From Cognataquiflexum nitidum (GTDB lineage Bacteria; Bacteroidota; Bacteroidia; Cytophagales; Cyclobacteriaceae): a DNA stretch of 64,000 nt. The first letter of the stretch is position 1. Each line of letters opens with the position of its first letter. The translations under genes and the position numbers were made by a program. The notes under the pieces are model-generated. The model saw only the letters and a list, made by a program, of their open reading frames with translations. It ran no database searches and had not been told where the DNA came from. The DNA lies in the NCBI RefSeq assembly GCF_022538055.1, contig NZ_JAKZAM010000016.1, forward strand, positions 1-64,000. Direction: 5' to 3'. Shown here one piece after another: positions 28,334 to 37,420 of the stretch.

Positions 28334-29032
28334 ATGGAAAAAATATTGATTGTTGAAGACGAACAAGAATTAGCTCTTAATATTAAAGATATCCTTGGTT
28401 TCATCGGATATGATGTGGTTGGAGTTCTGGACAATGGTGTAGAGGTCATTGATTTTTTGAACCACCACCACGTGGATTTAATTTTCATGGACATACAAAT
28501 TAAGGGGGATATTGATGGGGTAGAACTGTGTAAAAAGATCAAATTGTTAAAAAATATTCCCATTGTCTATCTGACGGCATTCTCGGATAAATTCATTTTA
28601 GATAAAATCGCTACCACGGACTATGAGGGATATATTCTAAAACCTTTTACCCTACAGGAACTTCAATCCGCCGCTTACCTCGCGTTGAAAAATCAATCAG
28701 AAAAACCGGTTACCAACATTAAAAAGAATGTCTTTATCGTCAGAGACAAAGGCAACACCATTCCTCTTCAGTTTGATGAAATTCTATTTTTCAAAGCAGA
28801 CGGACTTTATACCAAAATCCAAACAAAGACAAAAACTTATGTGGCCAGAAATATCCTCAAAGATATGATTCAGGATCTACCCGAAGATACTTTCGTCCGC
28901 GTGCACAAATCCTACACTATCAATTACAAAGAAGTCACCTCTTTCAATGCCAAGGAAATCCACATAGGAGAATATACAATTCCGCTCAGAAGAGGTTCTT
29001 TGAAGGAAATCAAAAACCTGATTGAGTTTTAA
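28334..29032 (+). CDS. LytTR-family response regulator
   Basis: A 232-residue regulator from ATG 28334. The receiver domain has LIVEDE, phospho-acceptor Asp53 in IFMDIQI and Lys in YILKPFT; the C-terminal LytTR DNA-binding domain covers about 135-232 (DEILFFKADGLYTKI, TFVRVHKSYTINY, IPLRRGSLKEI). LytTR regulators bind direct repeats upstream of targets and often control surface or extracellular functions. It is divergent from the kinase at 28204, and the 129-base spacer between them is the shared promoter region. The fimbrial locus 5 kb away is a possible target; this is untested. Confidence 0.9.
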   Translation: MEKILIVEDEQELALNIKDILGFIGYDVVGVLDNGVEVIDFLNHHHVDLIFMDIQIKGDIDGVELCKKIKLLKNIPIVYLTAFSDKFILDKIATTDYEGYILKPFTLQELQSAAYLALKNQSEKPVTNIKKNVFIVRDKGNTIPLQFDEILFFKADGLYTKIQTKTKTYVARNILKDMIQDLPEDTFVRVHKSYTINYKEVTSFNAKEIHIGEYTIPLRRGSLKEIKNLIEF

Positions 29033-29460
29033 AGTTTTTGATATTGTGTATTATGAGCATACGCAATGTTACACCTTGGGATACGGGAGGTTGTATCTAA
29101 TGTGGATACTCGTACACAGACGACAGTCATCTGTCCACCGGGTGTTTAATGGCTCCTCCAACAAATTATTGTTTGACTAAGTGCAAGAAAACGGATACAC
29201 ATTTTTAATATTCCTCCCAAAGAATCCCTGTTTTGAAGGTCTCAATATTTGAACATAAAAATAGAAAAGCTACCCACATCGGGTAGCTTTCTCTATAGAC
29301 AAATTTATACGGGTATCCGCTTTGGTACTCGTATCCACCTAAATGATCAGGAAAAAGTTGGCATTTCTGTGGATAGTGGACCATCTAAACTTGAAGATTA
29401 ACCGCCTCCGATATAGTCTCCTAAAGCCCAAGGGGTGACATTGCGGATACCCTTACCATT
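29033..29460. other. Gene-free stretch with a strong hairpin
   Basis: Between the LytTR gene and the convergent peroxiredoxin gene. It holds a strong hairpin at 29266-29290 and several GGATAC/GTATCC fragments (29077, 29104, 29312, 29331) that may be decayed repeats. No gene is evident. Confidence 0.5.
29266..29290. terminator. Bidirectional terminator between LytTR and peroxiredoxin genes
   Basis: Perfect 10-bp arms AAAGCTACCC and GGGTAGCTTT around ACATC. T-rich sequence lies on both sides, so it can stop transcription from either convergent gene. Confidence 0.75.
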
Positions 29461-30108
29461 TTAAATACTTTTTTTGGCAAGATAAAAATCAATCATTTCA
29501 TAATCACTCGCTTCCCGTTCCTGCATTTCAGAAACTGTTTTTGGTGGTGGCACAATCACTTTTTGTCCAGGTCTCCAATCCAAAGGCATAGCCACTTTAT
29601 GTTTGTCGGCAGTTTGTAATGCTATCAATGCTCTTTTGATCTCGTCCATGTTTCTACCCACATTCAAAGGATAATACATTATCAGACGTATTTTTCCATT
29701 AGGATCAATGAAGAATACCGCCCTTACTGCAGCAGTTTCGCTTTCTCCAGGCTGAAGCATACCATATAATTTGGAAACCTTCATGTCGATGTCGGCAATG
29801 ATCGGAAACTCAAAAAGCACCCCTGTATTTTTCCTAACATTATTGACCCAAGCAATATGTGAGTGGATAGAGTCTATACTCAGGCCAACAAGCTTCGTGT
29901 CATTTTCTTCAAAGAAGTTTTTTTCCAAAGCAAATCCTGACATCTCGGTGGTACACACAGGTGTGAAGTCGGCAGGATGTGAAAACAAAATGGTCCATTT
30001 TCCTTTGATATAGTCAGAAAATCTCATCGGACCTGTGGTAGTCATCGCCGAAAAATCAGGGGCCATGTCCCCTATCCTCGGCATGGAATATATTTCTTGC
30101 TCGCTCAT
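29461..30108 (-). CDS. 1-Cys peroxiredoxin (Prx6 type)
   Basis: A 215-residue peroxidase with the Prx6 signature FSHPADFTPVCTTE, peroxidatic Cys52 and Thr49, and the long C-terminal domain of this class (WRPGQKVIVPPP). No second conserved Cys is needed. It reduces hydrogen peroxide and organic peroxides in the cytoplasm with an external thiol or thioredoxin system. Length is normal. It is a single gene ending at a bidirectional terminator. Thioredoxin-like genes occur nearby at 31252 and 40601 but are not shown to be its partners. Confidence 0.92.
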   Translation of the reverse strand: MSEQEIYSMPRIGDMAPDFSAMTTTGPMRFSDYIKGKWTILFSHPADFTPVCTTEMSGFALEKNFFEENDTKLVGLSIDSIHSHIAWVNNVRKNTGVLFEFPIIADIDMKVSKLYGMLQPGESETAAVRAVFFIDPNGKIRLIMYYPLNVGRNMDEIKRALIALQTADKHKVAMPLDWRPGQKVIVPPPKTVSEMQEREASDYEMIDFYLAKKSI

Positions 30109-30271
30109 AACTTTATTGTTTTTGGTTTTTGATATACCAAATTTCGGGATTACCGTCAGCTATCCTTGTGATGAATGTTACTATGGAGCTGTACTTTTGA
30201 TAGAAAAAATCTATGACCTATTTTAAACAAATGAGTTCCTCAATCTGATGAGGACTTATAAGGCAAAGCTG

Positions 30272-30979
30272 CTACCGGAGATTCCAAACTTTTAAATATT
30301 GGGCCTGCATGCCCCATTTCAATTCGACCAAAATCAGTCCTGAAGAAACATTATTGAAACTATTTGCCAAAAAATCATTCAGTTCCTTCACATCAGCACA
30401 ATTTCGAGACATTAAAACATTGCCTGACTGAATCACACGGATAGATATTTGCTCACCTCTATAACCTGTATTGTCAAGTAAATCCACTTGTAAGTTACCG
30501 TTTTTGACAGGATTGGGAAAAGAACGCCATACCTCTTCATTATTTCGCAAAGTGGGCAGTACTTCTACAGATAATGTTTTGCCATATTGGAAATTACCAT
30601 TTGACCCTATTTGTTTGATCCTGTAATATATCCGACCGCCTGATAATGGCAACCTACTATCTTCAAATCGGTAGTCAGCCATCTCCTCATCCCAATTTTG
30701 GAGGGGCAAGGTACCGATGGTTTTGAAATCGAGGTTTTTGTCTTCTGAGCGTTCTATTTCGAAATGGCTGATGAGCGGATTTCCACTACTTGACCAAGAG
30801 ATCTCAACTTTACCCTCTTTGGAAATATAGTCAGCTTTTTCCTCCACAAACTTGAAATAGAGCACAATTCCCGGCTGCGGGATTTCCAGATCAAAATTTT
30901 GGATAGATGTAGATTCTTTGAGTTCAACTACCTTAGGAGAAGGTAACAATATTGCGAGAAAAAGGAATAAAATGGCCAT
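30272..30979 (-). CDS. Secreted protein with T9SS-like C-terminal region
   Basis: A 235-residue protein with a short N-terminal hydrophobic signal (MAILFLFLAILLPSP). The middle resembles a fibronectin-like beta region often found before T9SS domains (GKVEISWSSSGNPLISHFEIERSED...YYRIKQIGSNGNFQYG). The C-terminal part (FPNPVKNGNLQVDL...GLILVELKWG) has the SFPNPV..G.L pattern of T9SS sorting domains but its end (YLKVWNLR) is irregular. A surface or secreted role is inferred; the specific function is unknown. It stands alone. Confidence 0.7.
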   Translation of the reverse strand: MAILFLFLAILLPSPKVVELKESTSIQNFDLEIPQPGIVLYFKFVEEKADYISKEGKVEISWSSSGNPLISHFEIERSEDKNLDFKTIGTLPLQNWDEEMADYRFEDSRLPLSGGRIYYRIKQIGSNGNFQYGKTLSVEVLPTLRNNEEVWRSFPNPVKNGNLQVDLLDNTGYRGEQISIRVIQSGNVLMSRNCADVKELNDFLANSFNNVSSGLILVELKWGMQAQYLKVWNLR

Positions 30980-31251
30980 AACAACTTATGACGGGAATGA
31001 TACCAAAAGATATTAAATTCCCTATTTGAAAGGGTAATTATAACGAGATAGAAAGGCGGGTGACCAAACAACTAATGCTGTTTCGTATAGCTAATTATCA
31101 AAAAAAAACACCTGATAAAAAACTCTAAAAACCCCTATTCTAACCAAGTGATAAAAAAAGTAAACCAAATATGCGTAAAAGAAAATTTATTTTTGGACCT
31201 GCCTGATTCCACTATATTCTCAAATCAAATCCATTTGGGAAAGTCCCCTAA

Positions 31252-31587
31252 TCAACCGAACATCAGATTGTAATACCTATCGATTTTATTCCTTAACTCC
31301 CCCAAACCAACCAATCCATTGGCTCTGAAAAACTCTTTTCCATCAAAATAAACCAAGATTCCCGGCACGGACATCATCCTAAGCTGTGCAGCCAGTTCTG
31401 TGTGTTGAACAGCTTCTAAGACGAGCAGTTCCATTTCGGGAAATTCCTTGTCAACCATTTCCTTCACTTTGGGAAAAAGACCGGTACATACCCCGCACTT
31501 TTCTTGGAAAAAATATACCATCAAAGCGGGTTTGGCTTTCAGCAATGATTCAAACTGTACTGCATCAACTTTTTCACTTATTTCCAT
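31252..31587 (-). CDS. Thioredoxin-like protein with CGVC motif
   Basis: A 111-residue thioredoxin fold with active-site CGVC (Cys31, Cys34) and the cis-Pro loop SVPGILVYF. No signal peptide is visible, so it is cytoplasmic. The start overlaps the end of the upstream barrel-protein gene by 10 bases, making it the third gene of the TsdA-like operon. CxxC proteins in sulfur operons carry or reduce sulfane sulfur or keep partner thiols reduced; which applies is inference. Confidence 0.82.
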   Translation of the reverse strand: MEISEKVDAVQFESLLKAKPALMVYFFQEKCGVCTGLFPKVKEMVDKEFPEMELLVLEAVQHTELAAQLRMMSVPGILVYFDGKEFFRANGLVGLGELRNKIDRYYNLMFG

Positions 31588-32954
31588 TGGATCGTGTAGT
31601 TTACTATAAAATTGATGTGGACCATATTCACTTTGTTATAAATCCACTGAGGCTTTAATTCTCCGGATAGCATGTTGATTTTACTCATCAGGATCAGGTG
31701 AAAATCCAGTCCCTTTCCCCAATCGGAAGGAGCATATTTTCCCCCAAAATTAAGTTGGGCATAGGATGGAAAGCCATATTTATTGATTTCGACCCTCGAC
31801 GGTTCTGGAAGAAAATGGAGTCCGGCATAGCCATAAACCTGAATTCCGTACTTAAGAAGATTCCTTTGGTAATAAGTAGTCAGTGCATCGACCTGATTAT
31901 AGCCTTCATTTCTTTCTCTGGGGATAAAAGTAAAAAATGGGTCCCTACCCCATTCTCTTGGACTGAGAAACCTCCCTTTGCCGTCAATGCGCGTGTAATT
32001 TGCCCACCAGATCATTTTGGGATTTTTAAGACCTATTCTTCCGCTGAAAACATAATTGACGTCATCGGGATTTTTATATTGCTTTAAAATATCAGGATTG
32101 CCTCCATCACCTAATCCGTGTTGCAGGATAAACTGCAGGCCGGTAAGCAACTTGGTAGAATTCCCAGATAATTCCCAATCAGTATTGACCTGGGAAAATA
32201 AGGTAGATGAAATATTGTCAACAAATGTATGGTTGACCTGTATGGTCATGTCCTTTGTCATCTTATGCTTCCAGTCCAAAACTGTCACAAAGTCACTTTG
32301 GGTATTGCCGGTATAGCCTGAGGGTTTTCCCAAGACGGATTGTCCTTCAGGATAAACTCCTATAGATTCTCCCACGCTATACCATCCTGAAGTAGACCTT
32401 GGACTTATTTTCGAGATTAAATCCGCAGAAAACTGATTTTTCGAATCAGGTCTATAATTCAGACTGAATCCCTCTACAAATGTCGGGGATAATCTACCGT
32501 CTTGGGGATTGATAAATGGCATATTGATACTCATTCTTCCCAAAACGGCAGAAAATTTTTTTGAATTGTAACGCAATTGGAGTTCTTCAAGCTTTCCAAA
32601 AAACTTATCAGAAGGGTCATTGACATCAAAAAGACCAACTTCATACCTGTTGAAATTGCCTGTCACCGGATCTCGGCCGGTCAGATCCGAACTCGTGATA
32701 TTGCCAAAAACGGTATATCTTCCAAGCAGGGAAAAGCCTTTATAGTCTTTGGTCTTCAGCTGAATAAATGCGCTTTGACCCAATGCATGGTCATCCTTGA
32801 ATTCCTCCCAATAGCTCGTGGACATCCAAAATGCACGCAAACCAACCGTTCCCTGAATGAGGGCGGGCTTTTTGGACTTGAGAGAATCCTGCTCTTGGGC
32901 GAAATTGACCTGACTAAATGAGGATAAAAAAATCAGTAAGATGAAAGCTTTCAT
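31578..32954 (-). CDS. Outer-membrane beta-barrel-like protein, sulfur-operon type 1
   Basis: A 458-residue exported protein (signal peptide ending near NFAQ) with alternating aromatic and polar strands typical of Bacteroidota barrel proteins: GTVGLRAFWMSTSYWEE, GLKNPKMIWWANYTRI and the terminal aromatic strand NFIVNYTIQW. The motif REWGRDPFFTFIPRERNEGYNQVDAL is shared nearly word for word with the protein at 37421 (REWGRENFYASMSRERYEGSGDMDAL), so they are paralogues. Its ATG overlaps the stop of the TsdA-like cytochrome gene (ATGA). Probable channel or receptor for a sulfur compound, by context only. Confidence 0.75.
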   Translation of the reverse strand: MKAFILLIFLSSFSQVNFAQEQDSLKSKKPALIQGTVGLRAFWMSTSYWEEFKDDHALGQSAFIQLKTKDYKGFSLLGRYTVFGNITSSDLTGRDPVTGNFNRYEVGLFDVNDPSDKFFGKLEELQLRYNSKKFSAVLGRMSINMPFINPQDGRLSPTFVEGFSLNYRPDSKNQFSADLISKISPRSTSGWYSVGESIGVYPEGQSVLGKPSGYTGNTQSDFVTVLDWKHKMTKDMTIQVNHTFVDNISSTLFSQVNTDWELSGNSTKLLTGLQFILQHGLGDGGNPDILKQYKNPDDVNYVFSGRIGLKNPKMIWWANYTRIDGKGRFLSPREWGRDPFFTFIPRERNEGYNQVDALTTYYQRNLLKYGIQVYGYAGLHFLPEPSRVEINKYGFPSYAQLNFGGKYAPSDWGKGLDFHLILMSKINMLSGELKPQWIYNKVNMVHINFIVNYTIQWK

Positions 32955-34018
32955 TTAGATACGCTTGCTCTAGCCTCTTTGATAGGTTTGAAAGGACCGA
33001 ATTTGTGCTGCTCTTCTGTAAAATCATCAGAGAAAGGACCAAAAGGATGGTCAATTGGTTTTTTGGAAATGTCAGGCCAATCTTGTCTGATGTCTTTTTT
33101 GGGTCTAGGCAGTGAATTGACGTATGCGGCCACATCCCATGCTTCTTCATCTGTGAGCAAGGGTCTTTCAAACGTCGCTCCAAGAGGCATGTTGGTTTTG
33201 ACGTATCCCGCAAAACGGGACATTCTATATAAACCTGCCCCATCGTTATAGCTGTTGTCTCCCCAAAGAGGCGGGTAGATATGACCTGATTTATCGGGTT
33301 TTGGCATACCCTGACCATCTTCCATGTGACAGCTTTGGCACTGTTGGGCATATACAGCCTTACCCTTGACAGGATCAGCTGCCCTGTCCAAAAACGGAAC
33401 TTCATAAATTCCTGAGCCTTTTGGAGATTCGCCTTTTGGCACATCCTTGCCAAGCCAAGTCATGTAAGCCACCATCGCCACCATTTCCTTGCTGTTGTTA
33501 GCTAAGGCTTTGCCATTTAGACTCCTTTCAAAACAGTCATTGATTCTTTTTTCGATGTCTTCCATTTGCCCGGATCTTGCACGGACTTTTGGATAAGTAG
33601 AGGCCACTGCACTATAATTATTCCCCAAAGGCGCAGTTCCCGCATTGAGATGGCAATTCTGGCAATTCATCCCATTAGAGATTTTCTTCACTTTTCCATT
33701 GGGCCCAAGATAGGTTGATGTATTTGAGACAAGCTCTTTTCCATATTTGATATCCTCGGCATTGGGTTCCTTATCGACAGCACTCCAATCGGGAGCGATC
33801 CAAAGTCCTTCTTTGGGGACCACCCCCCTGTAAGTCTCTGTCACGGCAGTTGCAGAGGTCTGCACTTCATCAGAGTTAGTCTTTATGGGTGGAAGGCTCC
33901 CTCCGCTAAACACCATCACAATCGCTCCTATCAGGACAGCAGTAAGCAGGGTAATACTCAATAACAAACCGACCATCATGGTCAGCATTTTGAGAATCGG
34001 CTGGAATGAATCTTTCAT
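32951..34018 (-). CDS. Dihaem c-type cytochrome, TsdA-like thiosulfate dehydrogenase
   Basis: A 355-residue protein with one N-terminal membrane anchor (about 11-38) and two haem-c sites, CQNCH (119-123) and CQSCH (227-231). Between them KRINDCFERSLNGK carries Cys162; in TsdA proteins a Cys in this place is the second ligand of the catalytic haem, and the RIN.CF.RS.NG pattern is characteristic. TsdA joins two thiosulfates to tetrathionate, giving electrons to cytochromes, or runs in reverse. Direction here is unknown. First gene of an operon with a barrel protein (4-base ATGA overlap) and a thioredoxin-like protein. Confidence 0.82.
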   Translation of the reverse strand: MKDSFQPILKMLTMMVGLLLSITLLTAVLIGAIVMVFSGGSLPPIKTNSDEVQTSATAVTETYRGVVPKEGLWIAPDWSAVDKEPNAEDIKYGKELVSNTSTYLGPNGKVKKISNGMNCQNCHLNAGTAPLGNNYSAVASTYPKVRARSGQMEDIEKRINDCFERSLNGKALANNSKEMVAMVAYMTWLGKDVPKGESPKGSGIYEVPFLDRAADPVKGKAVYAQQCQSCHMEDGQGMPKPDKSGHIYPPLWGDNSYNDGAGLYRMSRFAGYVKTNMPLGATFERPLLTDEEAWDVAAYVNSLPRPKKDIRQDWPDISKKPIDHPFGPFSDDFTEEQHKFGPFKPIKEARASVSK

Positions 34019-34107
34019 AGGATGATAAATATAGCAATTACAAATTTGTCAATATTTCATCCTTAAAAAATGTGATATACATCACATTCTAAAAATTTAG
34101 CAAGTAA

Positions 34108-34824
34108 CTATTTGACAGAAACAAGAAAAACAGATTTATGGTCACTTGACCCTGAAAGTAAAAATCCTTGATTCTGTCTTGCAGCAGAAAGCAAAATCCT
34201 GTCATCAAGCATTGCCTCTGAAATATAATTTATCAGAAATTCAGAGAAGTTTATTCCCTCAGAAATACAAAAATCCTCCACCCATCGGATATAGCTGACG
34301 TTATTGACATGGTTATTCATATCAAGGTCAAATGGCCTCACCGTAAGTTCAGCATATTTTTCCGGTAGGTCAGATGTATCTAATTTTTCGGGCAAAAGTC
34401 CCTGATCCACATTTTCCGAAAATAACTCAGGTGGAAGCACTTGATTTGGTCTTTGAGGCCTTTTTGACCTGACGTCTAACAATAGCCATGCTGACATGGA
34501 TTCAGCAATAGGATTGCCTTCGGCATCCTCCACCAAAAATTCTCTCAATGCAAAAATCTTACTGATACCCCTCCCGGCGGTTTTGACCGTAATCTGATCT
34601 CCCCATGAAGGCATCCTCTGTACTTTAATGTGCATCCTTGAAAGGACCCACATATATCCCTTATCAAAAAGCGACTGACCAAAATCCCGGCTGTCAGCAT
34701 GCTTCCAAGCCACTTCCTGCATGAGGTCTCCCAATGCCGACCACCTCAATTTGCCAAAAGGGTCGATCTGAAAAGAAAGCACCTCAAAGCTTTTTTCAAA
34801 TTGAAATGGTTCCTTGCTTGTCAT
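34108..34824 (-). CDS. Acyl-ACP thioesterase
   Basis: A 238-residue double hot-dog protein of the acyl-ACP thioesterase family: FEVLSFQIDPFGKLRWSALGDLMQEVAWKHA in the first hot dog, ISKIFALREFLVED, then VRPFDLDMNNHVNNVSYIRWVEDF in the second, where the conserved Asn-His of the family stands. It releases fatty acids from acyl carrier protein and so fixes chain lengths. It starts three bases after the stop of the MFS transporter gene, so the two share a transcript. Confidence 0.88.
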   Translation of the reverse strand: MTSKEPFQFEKSFEVLSFQIDPFGKLRWSALGDLMQEVAWKHADSRDFGQSLFDKGYMWVLSRMHIKVQRMPSWGDQITVKTAGRGISKIFALREFLVEDAEGNPIAESMSAWLLLDVRSKRPQRPNQVLPPELFSENVDQGLLPEKLDTSDLPEKYAELTVRPFDLDMNNHVNNVSYIRWVEDFCISEGINFSEFLINYISEAMLDDRILLSAARQNQGFLLSGSSDHKSVFLVSVK

Positions 34825-34827
34825 AGA

Positions 34828-35994
34828 TTATTTTTTGTTAACAACATCGACCGATTCAAAAACCTCTAACCTGATTGAACTCAAAACAGCTATTCCCAAA
34901 CCCGCAACAGCAACAAGAGCAAAAGAGGCCTTCAAACTCAGCAGGTCTGCAATAAATCCGATCATTGGCGGGCCGATCAAAAATCCGAAAAATGAAATCG
35001 TGGAAACCATCGCCAAAGCCACTCCAGGGGAATATAGCTTGGACCTACCCGCAATGCTGTAGGATATGGGAATTATTGCTGCTACTCCCAATCCTACCAA
35101 AAGGAATCCTAGCGTAGCAACCACAGGCACAGGAAAAATTACTGATAGCAACAATCCGCTGAAAATCAATACACCACTCATCCTCAAGATCAGTACCCGA
35201 CCAAACTTATTATTCATCCTGTCAGAAATAAACCTTCCTGAAGCCATCGCCCCCATAAACGAAACATAACCCAAGGCAACAAATCCCGGTTCGATTTGGA
35301 TCACTTTTTTGAAATATACCCCGCTCCAATCAAACATACAGCCTTCACACAGCATGCCTAAAAAAGCAATTCCCGCAATTCTCAAAAGTAGGTCATCTGG
35401 CTTTCGGATTACCAATCCACCGCCACCATCTGCAGGTTTTTTTTCACTGACCAAATATCCCTGTGCTATCAATAAAGCTAGCAATACCACCGAAGACACT
35501 ATCAAATAGTGAGTTTGGGGAAGGATATCAAGGTAAATCATAACAGCTCCAATACCCGCACCCGTAAATCCCGCCAAACTCCACAAACCATGAAAAGAAG
35601 CTAAAATACTCCGCCCGTAATTATCCTCCAAAGCCAATGCTTGGGTGTTCAATGAAATATTCATCATATTTCCGATCATCCCAAAAACCACCACCACCGG
35701 TACCAACATCCACAGAGAATTGCTGAATCCGATCAATGGAAGGAAAGTCATATACCCTGTCACGCTGATCAAAATCACGATTCTGCTTCCAAAATGGTGT
35801 ACCGCCCAGCCTGCAACCGGCAAGGCCACCAAGGAACCTAGCGGCAATCCCAAAAGGAGCGTTCCCAATTGGGATTCTGAAAGTGAAAATTTCATTTGGA
35901 TATCAGGAATCCTCGCAGCCCAAGAAGAAAAACAAAGTCCTGCAATAAAAAATAAACTTCCGAGGGCAATCCTTCTTTTTTGAAGTAAGGTCAT
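34828..35994 (-). CDS. MFS transporter
   Basis: A 388-residue permease from ATG 35994 (upstream in-frame codons give a non-membrane tail of 28 residues). About 12 membrane helices are visible, with GTLLLGLPLGSLVALPVAGWAVHHFGSR in the first-half loop region typical of the major facilitator superfamily. The substrate cannot be read; the type resembles the FucP/YbjJ-like group of Bacteroidota permeases. It shares a transcript with the acyl-ACP thioesterase downstream, but a functional link is not obvious. Confidence 0.85.
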   Translation of the reverse strand: MTLLQKRRIALGSLFFIAGLCFSSWAARIPDIQMKFSLSESQLGTLLLGLPLGSLVALPVAGWAVHHFGSRIVILISVTGYMTFLPLIGFSNSLWMLVPVVVVFGMIGNMMNISLNTQALALEDNYGRSILASFHGLWSLAGFTGAGIGAVMIYLDILPQTHYLIVSSVVLLALLIAQGYLVSEKKPADGGGGLVIRKPDDLLLRIAGIAFLGMLCEGCMFDWSGVYFKKVIQIEPGFVALGYVSFMGAMASGRFISDRMNNKFGRVLILRMSGVLIFSGLLLSVIFPVPVVATLGFLLVGLGVAAIIPISYSIAGRSKLYSPGVALAMVSTISFFGFLIGPPMIGFIADLLSLKASFALVAVAGLGIAVLSSIRLEVFESVDVVNKK

Positions 35995-36127
35995 GAATTT
36001 CAATAGGATTAGGTTCTTGGCTGCAAAGTAAAGGACTTTGTGAAAATTAATTTTGGTTTTGGAGAAATTAAATGGCATTTCTATAAACCATCATAAAAAA
36101 TGAAGGTTAAACAAAAAATCTTAAGCT

Positions 36128-36217
36128 ATGGAATTTATAATAGTGGGTTCAATAATTGCGGTAATCATCATCATGATCCGATTTATAATCAAAAGAGTCT
36201 TTGACGAAAAGGCGTAA
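36128..36217 (+). CDS. Possible 29-residue membrane peptide
   Basis: ATG 36128 to TAA 36215-36217 encodes a peptide with one strongly hydrophobic helix (EFIIVGSIIAVIII), then basic residues (RFIIKRVF) and an acidic end. This is the layout of small single-span proteins. Its stop codon lies in the T run (A run on this strand) of the minus-strand terminator at 36216-36243. It may be a real small protein or chance. Confidence 0.35.
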   Translation: MEFIIVGSIIAVIIIMIRFIIKRVFDEKA

Positions 36218-36243
36218 AAAAAGCCACTTCCTTTCGGAAGCGG
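36216..36243 (-). terminator. Terminator of the YeeE/sulfur operon
   Basis: Read leftward: arms GCCGCTTCC and GGAAGTGGC (one mismatch) around a GAAA loop, then seven T. It lies about 70 bases past the stop at 36314. Confidence 0.8.
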
Positions 36244-36313
36244 CCAAGTGTTTAAGTTCAATTTATGGGTTTTCAGTATTCAAATACTATACCAATAAAG
36301 GTTTAGAATATTT

Positions 36314-36802
36314 TTAATTTGGCAATTTATGGGAAAACCTACCATAAACCCACGTTCCGGCCACTGCGCTGATCAATGTCACCAAGATCACCGTGAATCC
36401 ACTTCCTATCTGAGCAAACAATGGTCCCGGACATGCACCGGTCAGCGCCCAACCCAATCCGAAGATAAAACCCCCAATAATCTGACCCTTACGGAATTCC
36501 TTATCTGAGATGATGATTTTATCGCCTTTGATCGTTTTGATATTGAACCATTTGATGACCTGAATCGAAAGTGCACCTACTACAATAGCTGAACCTATTA
36601 CGCCATACATAAAGAATGACTGTAACCTAAACATCTCTTGAATTCTAAACCAGGATACAATTTCGGCCTTAATGAAAATAATACCGAAACCCACACCGAT
36701 GATCAGATACATCAATAACTCCAGTGGACTTTCGCCTTTTTGTTCTTTATTTGGAGTTGCTCCGACATTCGGTTTATCTCCTTTTTTCACTGCTGTTCCC
36801 AT
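36314..36802 (-). CDS. YeeE/YedE-family transporter, C-terminal half
   Basis: A 162-residue membrane protein with about four helices and the conserved GWALTGACPGPLFAQIG motif, whose Cys is one of the thiol relay residues of YeeE/YedE thiosulfate importers. Full-length YeeE is about 350 residues; here the protein is split in two genes, this being the second half. It starts 13 bases after the first half and is the last gene before a terminator. An alternative is a related sulfur-compound channel rather than thiosulfate. Confidence 0.85.
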   Translation of the reverse strand: MGTAVKKGDKPNVGATPNKEQKGESPLELLMYLIIGVGFGIIFIKAEIVSWFRIQEMFRLQSFFMYGVIGSAIVVGALSIQVIKWFNIKTIKGDKIIISDKEFRKGQIIGGFIFGLGWALTGACPGPLFAQIGSGFTVILVTLISAVAGTWVYGRFSHKLPN

Positions 36803-36815
36803 TTTTTTCTAAAGA

Positions 36816-37397
36816 TTAAAAGCCTACTAATTTCATCAAAGGACCAAGAAATACATGCGTCATCAAGAATCCTCCTGCCATGAAGAAGATCGTGGCGACG
36901 ACCGACGGCCACTGTAGTGAACTGATACCCATAATAGCGTGTCCTGAAGTACATCCGCCTGCATATCTGGTACCAAATCCCACCAAGAATCCGCCTATGA
37001 CGAAGAATAACAAACCTTTCGCGGTAAATAAGTTTTCCCAATTGAAAATCTCGTGAGGCATGATGCTCCTATAATCTGTGATCCCAAGTGCAGCCAAATC
37101 GCGCTGTGTGGACTCGGCAACTTCTATCATTTCCGGATTGGCCAGTAAATAATGGCCAATAAAGCCACCGATAGCGACACCTATTACAAACGCGATATTC
37201 CATAATTCCTTTTTCCAATCATAAGTAAAGAAAGGAATATTGGCCGGCACACACATGGCGCAGACGTGCCTCAATGAGGAAGATATACCGAAGGCTTTTC
37301 CTCCGACGATCAACAAAGTAGGGACGATAAGCCCGATCATCGGACCTGCTATCCACCAAGGCCAAGGCTGCTTGATCCATTCAATAAACTGTTCCAT
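36816..37397 (-). CDS. YeeE/YedE-family transporter, N-terminal half
   Basis: A 193-residue membrane protein with about five helices and the motif ARYAGGCTSGHAIMGIS-like (GTRYAGGCTSGHAIMG), plus a Cys-rich loop LRHVCAMCVPANIPF. The GGCTSGH Cys matches one of the conserved thiols of YeeE thiosulfate transporters, and the partner GACPGP is encoded by the next gene. Two half-size proteins probably join in one channel. It follows the barrel-protein gene at 37421 by 23 bases. Likely substrate: thiosulfate or a similar sulfur donor. Confidence 0.85.
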   Translation of the reverse strand: MEQFIEWIKQPWPWWIAGPMIGLIVPTLLIVGGKAFGISSSLRHVCAMCVPANIPFFTYDWKKELWNIAFVIGVAIGGFIGHYLLANPEMIEVAESTQRDLAALGITDYRSIMPHEIFNWENLFTAKGLLFFVIGGFLVGFGTRYAGGCTSGHAIMGISSLQWPSVVATIFFMAGGFLMTHVFLGPLMKLVGF

Positions 37398-37420
37398 TGT
37401 ATTTTTTTGTTTGTTTAGTT

